From NCBI GenBank assembly GCA_016188575.1, contig JACPHN010000086.1:29885-93884 (forward strand): 64,000 nt of DNA, read 5' to 3'. The position numbers and the translations under genes are program-made. Positions 18,667 through 27,864 of this stretch are shown here, piece by piece (the first letter of the stretch is position 1; each line of letters starts with the position of its first letter). The notes beneath the pieces are model-generated. The model was not told the origin of the DNA and did not search any database. It saw nothing but the letters and a program-made list of their open reading frames with translations. Origin of the DNA: Candidatus Schekmanbacteria bacterium. Its GTDB lineage: Bacteria > CSSED10-310 > JACPHN01.

Positions 18667-18682
18667 AGCAAGGTGCATGCCA
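18667..18682 (-). promoter_or_regulatory. Sigma-54 promoter for the secreted helical protein
   Basis: The minus strand reads TGGCATGCACCTTGCT with GG-N10-GC spacing. The predicted transcript start is near 18656, 67 nt before ATG 18589. The rest of the 465-base gap up to 19055 shows only a short GACGCC-TCAT-GGCGTC hairpin and no gene. Confidence 0.7.
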
Positions 18683-19054
18683 GGAGCGGAAGCCGCCGGG
18701 GCTGGAGTCGAAGCGGTTTTTTCCCCGGATTTCGGCGGCGCTGGGCGGGGCCGTGACGCCTCATGGCGTCGTAGTGACGGATTTCGCTCCCGGTCGCGAC
18801 ATGCCACGCGGGGCCAAGCACCGCTTGCCCTGAATTCACCGCCGCCTCGACGTCGACACCACCGCGCCCACGCCCTCCCCCCCGCGGCGGGCGCGGCGAG
18901 GTGGGGGTCTTCATGATGCGCTTTCCGCGCAGCTTGCCGTCCCACAGGCAGTGGACTCAGGTCGCGACCTCCCAGTTGCAATGTCCGGGCGCATCTGCCA
19001 AACTGTGTTCGCCGCGAATGCGGTCCTCTGGTTCGGTGGCTACCCGAGTCTTCT

Positions 19055-20005
19055 ATGAGCGAACACTTCCTGGTTACGGGCGTTGCGGGCTTCATCGGCT
19101 CTCAGCTCGCCGAGGCCCTCATCGCAAAAGGCGGGCGCGTCACGGGTGTGGACTGCTTTACGGACTACTACGCGCGCGCGATCAAGGAAGCGAATCTCGC
19201 CGTGCTGCTGCGAAGCACCAGTTTCGAGCTCCTCGAAGGTGACGTGGCGGAGCTCGCGCTCGACCCACTCGTGCAGAGATCGCGCGCCGTGTTCCACCTG
19301 GCTGCGCAAGCGGGCGTGCGCGCGAGCTGGGGCACGGAATTCTCGTGCTACACGCATCATAACGTGCTCGCTACCCAACACGTCCTCGAGGCGTGCAAGC
19401 AGGCCGCGGCGCTTCATCGCCTGGTCATCGCCTCCTCCTCTTCCGTCTATGGCGATGCGGAACGCTTGCCGGTCCGTGAAGATCATCCGACGCGGCCGAT
19501 TTCCCCCTATGGCGTCACCAAGCTCGCCTGCGAGCATCTCGCGCGCCTCTACTTTCAGGCGTTTGGCGTCCCCGTCGTTTGCCTGCGCTATTTCACGGTG
19601 TACGGCCCGAGGCAACGGCCGGACATGGCCTTCTCCAAGTTCATCCGCGCGCTGCACGAGGATCTCCCGCTGCCGGTATTCGGCGATGGGGATCAAACGC
19701 GGGACTTTACGTTCGTGACGGATGCGATTGCCGCTACCGTGAGCGCGGCGGAGCGGGGGCGCCCGGGGACCGTGTACAATATCGGCGGCGGAAGCCGCGT
19801 CTCGCTTCGCCGAGTCATCGAGACGCTCGCGGGCATCGCCGGCCGGGTCGCCAACGTGGAGCGGCGCGACCGGCAGCGGGGAGACGTTCGCCACACCTAC
19901 GCCGACTGCGCTTTGGCGCGCGAGGAGCTAGCCTACTCGCCCGCCGTTACTGTTGAGGAGGGACTCTCCCGCCAGGTCGCCTGGTTTCGCAGCACCGGGC
20001 GGTGA
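19055..20005 (+). CDS. NAD-dependent epimerase/dehydratase (nucleotide-sugar epimerase)
   Basis: A 316-residue extended short-chain dehydrogenase. Visible features are the Rossmann motif GVAGFIGS near residue 9, HLAAQAGVR, the SSSSVYG strand with catalytic Ser, the YxxxK pair in SPYGVTK, LRYFTVYGPRQRPDMAFSKF typical of UDP-glucuronate/GDP-sugar 4-epimerases, and TRDFTFVTD. It most resembles UDP-glucuronate 4-epimerase or UDP-glucose 4-epimerase, but the substrate cannot be fixed from sequence. It heads a six-gene plus-strand cluster for surface glycan and lipid assembly. There is only a weak ribosome binding site before the ATG. Confidence 0.9.
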   Translation: MSEHFLVTGVAGFIGSQLAEALIAKGGRVTGVDCFTDYYARAIKEANLAVLLRSTSFELLEGDVAELALDPLVQRSRAVFHLAAQAGVRASWGTEFSCYTHHNVLATQHVLEACKQAAALHRLVIASSSSVYGDAERLPVREDHPTRPISPYGVTKLACEHLARLYFQAFGVPVVCLRYFTVYGPRQRPDMAFSKFIRALHEDLPLPVFGDGDQTRDFTFVTDAIAATVSAAERGRPGTVYNIGGGSRVSLRRVIETLAGIAGRVANVERRDRQRGDVRHTYADCALAREELAYSPAVTVEEGLSRQVAWFRSTGR

Positions 20006-20051
20006 CGTTCCAAGGATTCATCCCACGGTATCGAAACACAGGAGCTCGCCC

Positions 20052-20276
20052 ATGGCACTCGACGCGGATCTGCTGGAAATCCTCCGCTGCCCGGAATCGA
20101 AGGAGCGGCTGATCTACTTCCTGGAGGAGAACGTCCTCTTTTGTCCTGCTTCCCGCCTGAAATACCCGATCCGCGACGACATTCCGGTCATGCTGATCAG
20201 CGAAGCCGAACGAGTCACGCCGGAGGCGGCGGACGCCCTGGTCGCTCAGGCGCGCGAAAGAGGGTTGTGGCAGTAG
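20052..20276 (+). CDS. Trm112/YcaR-like small protein
   Basis: A 74-residue protein starting at ATG 20052 (AGGAG 8-12 bases upstream). It matches the UPF0434/Trm112-like family: LLEILRCPESKERL, then a central FCPASRLKYPIRDDIPVML core, which is the invariant signature. In this copy the zinc-type cysteines are reduced to C17 and one in FCP. Members are often found next to lpxK/kdsB or sugar genes, and this one sits between an epimerase and glycosyltransferases, consistent with an envelope-glycan locus. The molecular function of the bacterial family is poorly defined. Confidence 0.85.
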   Translation: MALDADLLEILRCPESKERLIYFLEENVLFCPASRLKYPIRDDIPVMLISEAERVTPEAADALVAQARERGLWQ

Positions 20277-20299
20277 GTGCCGGCAGCCGGCCCGGCCCC

Positions 20300-21439
20300 A
20301 TGGCCGTCCTGCAGCTCGATACGGAGCGCGGGTTTCGGGGCGGCGAACGCCAGATCCTGCTGCTGGCGCAAGGCCTGGCGGCAGGTGGGGTCTACCACCC
20401 GGTCATCGGTGCTCCCGCGCGAAGCGAGCTCCTGCGCAGAGCGCAGGAGGCGGGCCTTGAAGCGGTCTCCATCCCCTTCCGGGGATCGTTCGGGATCGCT
20501 TCGCTGCGCGCGATCATCCGCGTTGCCGCCGATCGGGGCGTGAAGATCATTCACGCGCACACGGCTCATGCGGTGCTGCCCGCGACCGTCGCCGCGTGGT
20601 GGTTACGGCGATGGGGATCGCGGCAGCTCCCCCGAGTCGTGATCCATCGCCGCGTCGATTTCCCGATCCGCGCGTGGCTGTCGCGGCGGCTGAAGTATCG
20701 GTTGGGCATCGCCGCTTTCATCGCGATCAGCTCCGCAGTCAAGCGCGTACTGCTCGAGGCCGGTGTGCCCGAGGCGCGCGTTCATCTCGTGCCTTCAGGA
20801 GTTCCGCCGCTGGCGCCTCCGGCGGCCGCTGCGGAAGACGCCCGCGCGCCGCAGGGTGACGGGTGCCTGCGCGTCGTGTGCGTTGCGCACCTCGCACCCC
20901 ACAAGGGGCACGAAATTCTCCTCAGGGCCATGTCCCGCGTCATCGCTGCGCTCCCCGAGGCGTCCCTGACTCTCGTCGGGCATGGTGAGCTCGAAGGCGA
21001 GCTTCGCGCTCTCGCCGCGGCTCTTCATCTGGACGACCGCTGCATTTTCCTCGGGTTCCGCAACGATGTCGCGGCGCTTCTTCCCCATTTCGACGTCTTC
21101 GCGATGCCATCTCTGCTCGAGGGTCTGAATACGTCGGTTCTCGACGCCATGTCTGCCGGGCTTGCGGTCGTCGCCAGCCGGACCGGGGGGCTGCCCGACG
21201 CGGTCGCCGACGGCGAGACCGGCCTGCTCGTGCCCCCGGGGGATGCGGCCGCGCTCGCCGATGCACTGCTCACACTCCTGCGCTCGTCGGACCTGCGGCG
21301 GCGTCTCGGCGAAGCAGGCCGCTTCCGCGCCACGCAGCAGTTCTCCGACAGCGCCATGGTGCGCGGAGTCAGCGCCGTTTACGGGGCCGTCCTCGCCGGC
21401 GTCGAGGACGGAGGTCGGGCTGCGGAGGCTTTGGGGTGA
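20300..21439 (+). CDS. GT4-family glycosyltransferase
   Basis: 379 residues from ATG 20300. A GTG at 20267 overlapping the previous stop is an alternative start. The N-terminal domain begins VLQLDTERGFRGGERQ, the donor-side loop of GT-B enzymes. The C-terminal domain has VVCVAHLAPHKGHEILL, LVGHGELEGELRAL, FLGFRNDVAALLPHFDVFAMPS and EGLNTSVLDAMSAG. The last occupies the EX7E position with D in place of the second E. LVPPGDAAALADAL follows. It would transfer a sugar from a nucleotide donor to a lipid-linked acceptor at the inner membrane. It overlaps the next glycosyltransferase by 4 bases, indicating translational coupling. Confidence 0.9.
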   Translation: MAVLQLDTERGFRGGERQILLLAQGLAAGGVYHPVIGAPARSELLRRAQEAGLEAVSIPFRGSFGIASLRAIIRVAADRGVKIIHAHTAHAVLPATVAAWWLRRWGSRQLPRVVIHRRVDFPIRAWLSRRLKYRLGIAAFIAISSAVKRVLLEAGVPEARVHLVPSGVPPLAPPAAAAEDARAPQGDGCLRVVCVAHLAPHKGHEILLRAMSRVIAALPEASLTLVGHGELEGELRALAAALHLDDRCIFLGFRNDVAALLPHFDVFAMPSLLEGLNTSVLDAMSAGLAVVASRTGGLPDAVADGETGLLVPPGDAAALADALLTLLRSSDLRRRLGEAGRFRATQQFSDSAMVRGVSAVYGAVLAGVEDGGRAAEALG

Positions 21440-22614
21440 GCTGCAGCGCGGGATCGGTCCCGGTCGTGCACGTGCTGAGTTGGCTTCCGGTCGGCGGCGT
21501 CGAGCGCCAACTGATCGAGGTGCTGACCCGTTTCGACCGCGACCGATATGCGCCGCAGATCTGCTGCATTCGCGAGCGGGGCGAGCTTGCCGACGAGGCG
21601 GAGGCGCGCGGGCTGCCGGTCTTCGTCGTGCCGCAGCGGGCGCGCTTTCACCCGATCACGCTGCCCCGGTTGGCTCGCCACTTCTCCCGGGCACGCGCTG
21701 CGGTGATGCACGCTCACATGTACCGCGCGGGCGCCACCGGGTCGGTCGCCGCGTGGCTGGCGCGGGTTCCCGTACGCGTGTGCACGGTCCACACCGTGAG
21801 GGGTTGGGATTCGCCGCATCAGGTGCGCACCGAGCGCCGCCTGCAGCGCCTCAAGGACGCGTTCATCGCCGTCTCGGACGCGGTCAGAGCGGATTTCGTC
21901 GAGCGCGTCGGGATTTCCGAATCCCGCGTCGAGGTCATCCGCAACGGCATTGATTCCAAGGATCTGCGCGCCCGCGCCGAGCTGGCGCGCTCGACCGCAA
22001 CGGCGGCGGCTACTGTGCGCAACCGGCTCGGCTTGCCGAGCGATCGCGCGATCATCGGCGCCATCGGTCGGCTCGTTCCGGACAAGGCGCACGACGTTCT
22101 GCTTCGCGCCTTCGCGCTGCTGGCCGGCCGTTTCCCGGACGTCGACGTGGCGATCGCCGGTGAAGGCCCGCTGCGGCCAGAGCTGACCGCGCTCGCCCGC
22201 GAGCTCGGACTCGAGCGGCGCATCCACCTGCTCGGCACGGTCACGGAAATTCCCGAGTTTCTCGGTCAGCTCGCCTTCGTGGCCCAGCCGTCGAGACGGG
22301 AAGGGTTCAGTCTTGGGATTATCGAGGCGCTGGCCACCGGCAATCCGGTGGTGACGACCGACGTCGGTGGGAACCGGGAGGCCGTTCAGCATGGATATAC
22401 CGGTCTGCTCGTGCCGCCGGACGACGCCGAGGCGCTGGCCGATGCCTTGACCCGGCTCCTCGGTGACGAAGCCCTGCGACGGCGCATGGGGGCGGCAGCC
22501 GCAAGCACCGGCGAGCACTTCGACATCGCTCACACGGTGGACGCGCTGCAGTCTCTCTACGATCGGCTCCTGGCGACGCGAGCGCCAAACGCGCCGCGCC
22601 TCCGGCAACCCTGA
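21436..22614 (+). CDS. GT4-family glycosyltransferase
   Basis: 392 residues starting at GTG 21436 inside GTGA, overlapping the upstream stop. GT-B fold: VLSWLPVGGVERQLIEVL at the N-terminus, HAHMYRAG, a donor domain with AIGRLVPDKAHDVLLRAF, AIAGEGPLRPEL, and EGFSLGIIEALATG with an intact EX7E pair, then LVPPDDAEALADAL. It is distinct from the preceding GT4 by sequence, so the two probably add successive sugars. It ends 3 bases before the SGNH hydrolase gene. Confidence 0.92.
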   Translation: MSCSAGSVPVVHVLSWLPVGGVERQLIEVLTRFDRDRYAPQICCIRERGELADEAEARGLPVFVVPQRARFHPITLPRLARHFSRARAAVMHAHMYRAGATGSVAAWLARVPVRVCTVHTVRGWDSPHQVRTERRLQRLKDAFIAVSDAVRADFVERVGISESRVEVIRNGIDSKDLRARAELARSTATAAATVRNRLGLPSDRAIIGAIGRLVPDKAHDVLLRAFALLAGRFPDVDVAIAGEGPLRPELTALARELGLERRIHLLGTVTEIPEFLGQLAFVAQPSRREGFSLGIIEALATGNPVVTTDVGGNREAVQHGYTGLLVPPDDAEALADALTRLLGDEALRRRMGAAAASTGEHFDIAHTVDALQSLYDRLLATRAPNAPRLRQP

Positions 22615-22617
22615 GCG

Positions 22618-23679
22618 GTGGCGGCTGTGCGGCGCCCGCTGACACATCTTCTGGGCCTGGGAGCTATCTGGTGTCTCGGCCTTTTCGCGGCGCCGGCGGC
22701 GGCGCCAGCGGCGGCCCCGGCCGCTGCGGACCATGAAGCGGACCCACCGCTTCGCGTCCTCTTTCTCGGCAACAGCTACACGGCTGTCAACGACCTCCCC
22801 GGAACCTTCGCGGCGCTGGCCAGCGCCGCCGGCATGCCCGCGCCATACGTTCGGTCCCGGGCTCCGGGCAGCTATACTCTTGCACTCCATGCGGCCGATA
22901 CGCAATCGCTGTCGCTGGTCGCGTCGGGTGCCGGCGACGGCCCTTGGGACTTCGTGGTCCTGCAAGAACAGAGCCTGATCCCGGCGTTGTCCGCATACGT
23001 GAGCGAGTTTCGCGAGGGCGTCGCCAAGCTCGACGGCGCCATTCGACAGCACAATCCCAAAGCGGTGACCGTGCTGTTCGAGACATGGGCACGGCATGCC
23101 GACTGGCCCGACTACGCCGAGGGTGACCTGGGCGGATCCCGCACGGCGATGCAAAACCTGCTGCACGCGGCCTATTTCTCGACCGCTTTTGTCGACCTCG
23201 TGCCCGCGCCGGCGACCCCCGTGCCACCGCCCGGGCGCGTTCGCGTCGCCGCGGTCGGCGATGCCTGGGAGCGCAGCTACACGCTGGCCCCCAGCTTTCG
23301 CCTGCACGCTTCCGACAACTCGCATCCGAACACCGCCGGCACCTACCTGGCGGCCCTGGAAATCTTCTGCACGCTGTATGATCAACCGGCGGCAGGACTT
23401 CCAGATCTGGGCATGGTGCCAGCGGCGGACGCCACGCGGCTCCAGGCAGTTGCCGACCAGATCACCTCATCCGCCGGGCCGGCGCCGCTTTGCATCACCG
23501 CGGCGCTGTCTGCTTTCACCGCCCTCCTCGCGCCCGCCGGTGCTCTGAGCCGGCGCGCTACCGCTCTCCAGGAAGGCCCCCACCATGAGCATGAAGGACG
23601 TTCTTTCAAGCCAGCTCGCACAGAGTCTGGCATACCACTTCATCCGCGCCTACACGCTGACCCTCCGCCTGCGGATTGA
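22618..23679 (+). CDS. Exported SGNH/GDSL-type hydrolase
   Basis: 353 residues with GTG start 3 bases after the previous stop. It has a signal/anchor (HLLGLGAIWCLGLFAAPAAA) and then SGNH blocks: LFLGNSYTAVND (nucleophile S53), VVLQEQS, and DNSHPNTAGTYLA carrying the D-x-x-H pair of block V. In a glycan cluster such enzymes usually act as O-acetylesterases or acyl-transfer enzymes. The last 31 codons overlap the start of the next gene (95 bases), and that tail is low-complexity, so the true C-terminus may be poorly conserved. Confidence 0.8.
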   Translation: MAAVRRPLTHLLGLGAIWCLGLFAAPAAAPAAAPAAADHEADPPLRVLFLGNSYTAVNDLPGTFAALASAAGMPAPYVRSRAPGSYTLALHAADTQSLSLVASGAGDGPWDFVVLQEQSLIPALSAYVSEFREGVAKLDGAIRQHNPKAVTVLFETWARHADWPDYAEGDLGGSRTAMQNLLHAAYFSTAFVDLVPAPATPVPPPGRVRVAAVGDAWERSYTLAPSFRLHASDNSHPNTAGTYLAALEIFCTLYDQPAAGLPDLGMVPAADATRLQAVADQITSSAGPAPLCITAALSAFTALLAPAGALSRRATALQEGPHHEHEGRSFKPARTESGIPLHPRLHADPPPAD

Positions 23680-24301
23680 GAACGAGGCGGAATGGCAGCA
23701 GCATCTGCGCGCCGGAGGAGCCGTCGTGCTCTGCGTGTATCATCAGCAGTTTTTCTGCCCGATTCGGTCCTTCAAGCGGTATGCCGCATGGCGCCCCGCC
23801 TTGATGATCAGCCGCAGTCGGGACGGCGAGCTGATTGCCGGCGTCGCCCGTCGTACGGGGTGGCACGCGGCGCGCGGCTCGTCGTCGCGGGGCGGCGCCG
23901 AAGCACTTCACGAAATGGTCGAGCACGTGGCGAAACACCGCCTCGCCGTGCACATCGTCGATGGCCCGCGCGGTCCAGCCGGCGTCGTCAAGGCTGGCGC
24001 AATCCGGCTCGCCCAGGCCACGGGCGCGAGCATCGTGCCTTTTTACGTCGCCGCTGACCGCGCCTGGTACGGGCGCGGCTGGGACCGTTTTCTCCTGCCC
24101 AAGCCTCTGGCGAATGTCGTCTTGCGTTTTGGCTCCCGCATGGAGATCCCGCGGGAGACTGACGAGACGGAGTTTGAAAACCTTCGCCGCGCGCTCGAAC
24201 AAACAATGGCGGCGGAGCTGGCCGAGCTGCGCCGCGCCGTCGAGCGCCCGGAACCGCCGGCGTTGATGCCACCCGCAAACCCGGGCACACCGGCGCGCTG
24301 A
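23585..24301 (+). CDS. DUF374 lysophospholipid-type acyltransferase
   Basis: 238 residues. It matches DUF374, a branch of the PlsC/lysophospholipid acyltransferase family: SRSRDGELIAGVARRTGW, RGSSSRGGAEALHEM, VDGPRGPAGVVKAGAIRLAQ and SIVPFY. The usual H-x4-D catalytic motif is represented by YHQQFFCP, where the His is kept and the Asp is not evident; this is a feature of DUF374. It is expected to acylate lipid A or a glycolipid at the cytoplasmic face. The start codon lies inside the SGNH gene with AGGAAGG upstream. It is the last gene of the glycan cluster. Confidence 0.88.
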   Translation: MSMKDVLSSQLAQSLAYHFIRAYTLTLRLRIENEAEWQQHLRAGGAVVLCVYHQQFFCPIRSFKRYAAWRPALMISRSRDGELIAGVARRTGWHAARGSSSRGGAEALHEMVEHVAKHRLAVHIVDGPRGPAGVVKAGAIRLAQATGASIVPFYVAADRAWYGRGWDRFLLPKPLANVVLRFGSRMEIPRETDETEFENLRRALEQTMAAELAELRRAVERPEPPALMPPANPGTPAR

Positions 24302-24708
24302 CCCGTGCGCCGAGCGCGCCAGTACCTTCCGGCGCGCGCCGCCTGTTCTTCCAGCCCGCGCGGCGAGCAGAATCTCCGCCGGCCGCGAGCAACCCGACGG
24401 GCCGGACCCTCCGAAAGCTGAGGTAAGGCGTACGAGCGGCACCGTCGAGGTCCCTGCCACGCTGGCAAAGTCCTGCCTGAACGCGGACGACATCATGGCG
24501 GCTGCGCGGTCTGACCCCGATGCGCAGCCGATGAGCATCGAGGAGCTCGCGAAGATACGACGCTTTTCGCCGGTGAAGCTACTCCAGTCGGGCGAAAGCA
24601 TCTTCAGCGCGGACGCGCTCTGCTCGTGCTACCTTGGCACGTATCAGGTCAGGTCCGTTCAGCCCGTCAATTGCCAACCCCCGGCGGTTCGGGCTATCGT
24701 CATCGCCT
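24302..24708. other. 407-base interval, no confident gene
   Basis: A plus-strand frame around 24402-24660 reads like possible coding sequence (LNADDIMAAARSDPDAQP then SIEELAKIRRFSPVKLL), but it runs into the next gene in another frame and has no recognised family. It could be a decayed small gene. No promoter motif was identified. Confidence 0.3.
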
Positions 24709-25749
24709 ATGAGTCAAGCGCGCGTGCTCCAGGAACCAGTCCTGCCGTGTTCCAAAGGGTCTTGGTCGAACCTTTCTACGGACTATTTCCCGGACGAAGG
24801 CATGCCGTGGCCGGCGAGCTTGCCGCCTACGGTTCGTTCGCTCGAATGGTTGGGGCTCGATCCGGACCTCGACTGGGAGCTCATCAACAGGAGATTGTAC
24901 TTGAAATTCCCGGAAGGAGTGCGCCACGGGCGTGCCAAGGGTGCGGCGTCGACCCACGTCGAAAACGCCATGTCCGCTCTGCCCGCGGCCGCGGGCGTGG
25001 CGCGCGTCGTCCGGGAGGAGATTCGGATCGTCTCGTCCGAGGGGATGGACCAGCCCGATAGCTCGGCCTTCATCGGCGCCGTGCCGGATGACGACCACGC
25101 CGAGACGCCGCTCGCGCCCGTTCTCGTCATCGAGGTCGAGCGCCTGGCGCAAGGGAATCGGAAGAGACCCAAGGACAAGCGCGCAAGTTACCTCAGGCGC
25201 AGGATCGATCAGGTGTGGATCTGGCTCGCCGACGAGAAGCTCGAGGTCGTGCGCGGCAACGGCCTGACGACGGTCTACGGCAGCGACAGCCATCCCGTCA
25301 TGCCGTTTGGCGCCTATGGCGAAGCGCAGTTGGGCGTGACGGTACAGACCGTGCTCGATGGCGTCAGGCTGGACCAGATTCGCGCCGAGGAGGCCGAGCA
25401 GCGGGCGCAGCAGGCCGACCGGCTCCGGCACGAGGAAGCCTGTGGGCGAGCGGCGGCCGAGGAACGCGCGCGGGAGGCCGAGGAACGCGCGCGGGAGGCC
25501 GAGCGACGTGCGCAGCAGGCCGAGCCGCTCCAAGAGGACGAAGCTCTTCAACGAGCGGATGCCGAACGACGCCTGCACGAGGCCGAGCAGCGCGCCCTGC
25601 GCCTCGAAGTGCAAATCGCCATTGCCGACCCGAGGCCCGAGAACCTTCGCGCAGTGCTTGCGAGCGCATCGCCGCAGCAACTCGAGGTCTTGCTGGACAG
25701 TCTTCCCGCCGGCGCCGCTGCCGCCGTGCTTTCGGCGCTTCACCGGTAG
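24709..25749 (+). CDS. Uma2-like nuclease domain with long C-terminal coiled coil
   Basis: 346 residues from ATG 24709. Residues about 25-200 are a Uma2/DUF820-like PD-(D/E)XK domain: D117 in QPDSSAF, E142 in VLVIEVERL, K155/K157 in RPKDKRASYL, then VWIWLADEKLEVV. The serine and proline usually found after EV are changed to ER-L. Residues about 215-310 form a highly charged coiled coil of AE-x-RARE heptads, partly created by a 21-base tandem duplication. Uma2 proteins with such tails are common in cyanobacteria and other multi-copy lineages. A second Uma2 gene lies at 5379-5939. Confidence 0.82.
   Translation: MSQARVLQEPVLPCSKGSWSNLSTDYFPDEGMPWPASLPPTVRSLEWLGLDPDLDWELINRRLYLKFPEGVRHGRAKGAASTHVENAMSALPAAAGVARVVREEIRIVSSEGMDQPDSSAFIGAVPDDDHAETPLAPVLVIEVERLAQGNRKRPKDKRASYLRRRIDQVWIWLADEKLEVVRGNGLTTVYGSDSHPVMPFGAYGEAQLGVTVQTVLDGVRLDQIRAEEAEQRAQQADRLRHEEACGRAAAEERAREAEERAREAERRAQQAEPLQEDEALQRADAERRLHEAEQRALRLEVQIAIADPRPENLRAVLASASPQQLEVLLDSLPAGAAAAVLSALHR
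25456..25497 (+). repeat. 21-bp perfect tandem duplication encoding one coiled-coil heptad
   Basis: The unit GCCGAGGAACGCGCGCGGGA(G) occurs twice back to back at 25456-25476 and 25477-25497, encoding AEERARE twice. It keeps the reading frame and lengthens the coiled coil by exactly one heptad. It looks like recent slippage. Confidence 0.85.
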
Positions 25750-25891
25750 GCGGCCCGAGCGCGAACAGCCTCGGATTCAAGACGAGGGAGTGGGAGTCAG
25801 CAACAATTGCCGGATAAACCCGAGAGTTGCGAAAGCAGGCTCCGACGTTGACCAGACCACGCTACGAAGATTGGCAACCAAGGAGGTTCCC

Positions 25892-26470
25892 TTGTTCACA
25901 GTAGACGGGGTTACCTTGCGCCCGCTGGAGCGGGAAGATCTGGACCGGCTCTTCGCATGGAGCTGCGACATCGAGCTCGAAATGGCGTCCGGATGGGCCA
26001 TCCCGCGCTCGAAAGCCGCCCTGCAGCACAAGTTCGAACAGACCTTGGCGGCACCGCCTGACGACCTGCGGCTCTTTGGTATCGAGGTCGCAGGAGAGCT
26101 CATCGGCCGCATCGAGCTCGCGCTGATCGACCACGTCCAGGGCCGCGCGGCCGTAGGTCTGTTCCTGGGTCAGAAGAATCAGTGGGGCCGCGGCTATGCG
26201 TGCACCGCCTTGAGGCTGATGCTCGACTACGCCTTCACGGTCGAGAGCCTGGCACGGGTATACGCCGAGGTCTACGCGTTCAACGTGCGCTCGCGGAAAC
26301 TGATGTCCGCCGTCGGCATGACCGCGGAAGGAGTGCTACGCCAGCACGAGCTGCACGCGGGAGCTCGCCACGACATGCATCTGTTCGGAATCTTGAGGGA
26401 CGAGCTCTACGCCCGTTATCAGACAATCTTCGCGTTGCCTTCGTCGGTTACAGGTGACGGCAAGGCCTGA
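25892..26470 (+). CDS. GNAT-family N-acetyltransferase (RimJ/RimL type)
   Basis: 192 residues. TTG 25892 is chosen as the start because a perfect AGGAGG (25881-25886) lies 5 bases upstream. The longer open frame from 25358 overlaps the Uma2 gene and has no homology. Domain features: VTLRPLEREDLDRLFAW at the N-terminus, ELIGRIELALIDH, then the acetyl-CoA loop region LGQKNQWGRGYACTALRLML and VYAEVYAFNVRSRKLMSAVGM, typical of RimJ/RimL-like acetyltransferases. The substrate is not predictable. Confidence 0.85.
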   Translation: MFTVDGVTLRPLEREDLDRLFAWSCDIELEMASGWAIPRSKAALQHKFEQTLAAPPDDLRLFGIEVAGELIGRIELALIDHVQGRAAVGLFLGQKNQWGRGYACTALRLMLDYAFTVESLARVYAEVYAFNVRSRKLMSAVGMTAEGVLRQHELHAGARHDMHLFGILRDELYARYQTIFALPSSVTGDGKA

Positions 26471-26596
26471 CCCCGTCTTGCACCAATCATCGCTCCCATT
26501 CAGAATTGGTGTCAGCCCCGCGCGACGCGGTGCCGGCCCGAGTCGGCGGTACGCGCGGCGACATTCTTCACCCTTGCACCCGAGAACGAGCACCGC

Positions 26597-27823
26597 ATGC
26601 CACATCCCTGGCACATCCTTGGTCGCTGTGCTTTCCTGCCGTTGCTTGTAGCCACCGTCGGAGCTTGCGGGGCGGACGATGACTCCGTATCTCTTGATCC
26701 TTCCTGCACGGCAAACGGCTGTTTGCAGGAGTATCGGCTCGTGGGTCAGTACTCCAAGAACGTCGTGCAGGGTTTCCTGCAGGCGGGCGTCACGATCGAT
26801 AACGGGTACAGCGTGTACACCATGCGGTTTGCCACCGACGGCAAGACTTCCTCGGCAACGGTTACCATTCCCTATGATCCGGGTCTGCAACCGCCAGCGG
26901 GTGGGTACCACATTGTCGCCAACAATCACGGCTCCTTTGGCATCGATGACCCTTGCGCGTTGGCGGGGACAAACGAAGGCATCGGGCTTTCCGGCTACTT
27001 CGGCGCGCGCGGTCTGATCGGGGTGACCGTCGACTATCCGGGCATGGGCACCAGCGGCGTGCACACCTACCTCGGCCTGCGGGAGGAGGGAGCAAGCGTG
27101 CTCGACGGGCTGCGGGCCACGGTGGCTCTGGCGAAGGAGCTCGAAGCACCGACTTCGGGACGATTTGCGCTGGCGGGTCTGAGTCAGGGTGGCCATGCCA
27201 CGCTGGCGGCCGCCACTTTGCACACGACGTATGCTCCGGAGCTGAACATCCGCGCCTTTGCCGCCGCCGGCCCGGCAACGGCGTGGGAAAAGCACTGGTC
27301 CGAGGGTGTCGCCTACGCCGGTAGCCACATCGTCTATCACGCCATGCTCATGTACGCCTGGGTGGTCAATGAGCCGGAATGGGCGGGTCTTTCGCTTTGG
27401 CATTCGAGCATCGCGGCAACAATCGGCAGCACGCTGACGGGGTCGTGTCTCTGGAGCACGCCCTCGCTGTTCGATCAGATCCCGTGGAGTGCCGAATCCG
27501 TGTTCGATCCGAGCTTCCTGCAGGCGTATCGGACCCGCTCCTGGGGCGCCTACGCCGCGGTGAGCCGGACTTTTTCGAAAAACGCTATCGCTCCCTACAC
27601 CCAGACCGCTCCATTGCGCATTTATCAAGGGGATAGAGACACCACGACTCCGCTCTATGCCACCAGGGAAATGGTCGACGCGCTGCGCGCCGGCGGGGTT
27701 ACCGTGGATTTTCAGATCGTCCCGGGAGCGGACCACCTGGACATTGCGTTTGGTTACCTGGCATACTATCAGCGGCGCACGGAGGACGCGATCGCCTGGC
27801 TCGGCGATCGCCTGGCGAGCTGA
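26597..27823 (+). CDS. Alpha/beta-hydrolase lipoprotein (secretory-lipase-like)
   Basis: 408 residues. It has a signal peptide ending in lipobox VGAC, so a lipid-anchored enzyme is predicted. The catalytic triad is readable: nucleophile S196 in GLSQGGH, acid D346 or D348 in QGDRDTTTP, and H380 in GADHLD. The oxyanion region is NNHGSFG, and GVTVDYPGMGTSG precedes it. The layout resembles the secretory lipase/prolyl-oligopeptidase-like hydrolases. Substrate unknown. The next gene starts 41 bases later on the same strand. Confidence 0.85.
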   Translation: MPHPWHILGRCAFLPLLVATVGACGADDDSVSLDPSCTANGCLQEYRLVGQYSKNVVQGFLQAGVTIDNGYSVYTMRFATDGKTSSATVTIPYDPGLQPPAGGYHIVANNHGSFGIDDPCALAGTNEGIGLSGYFGARGLIGVTVDYPGMGTSGVHTYLGLREEGASVLDGLRATVALAKELEAPTSGRFALAGLSQGGHATLAAATLHTTYAPELNIRAFAAAGPATAWEKHWSEGVAYAGSHIVYHAMLMYAWVVNEPEWAGLSLWHSSIAATIGSTLTGSCLWSTPSLFDQIPWSAESVFDPSFLQAYRTRSWGAYAAVSRTFSKNAIAPYTQTAPLRIYQGDRDTTTPLYATREMVDALRAGGVTVDFQIVPGADHLDIAFGYLAYYQRRTEDAIAWLGDRLAS

Positions 27824-27864
27824 CCATGGTGTGGACGGGGTATGGACGCTGAGCTGAGGACTCG

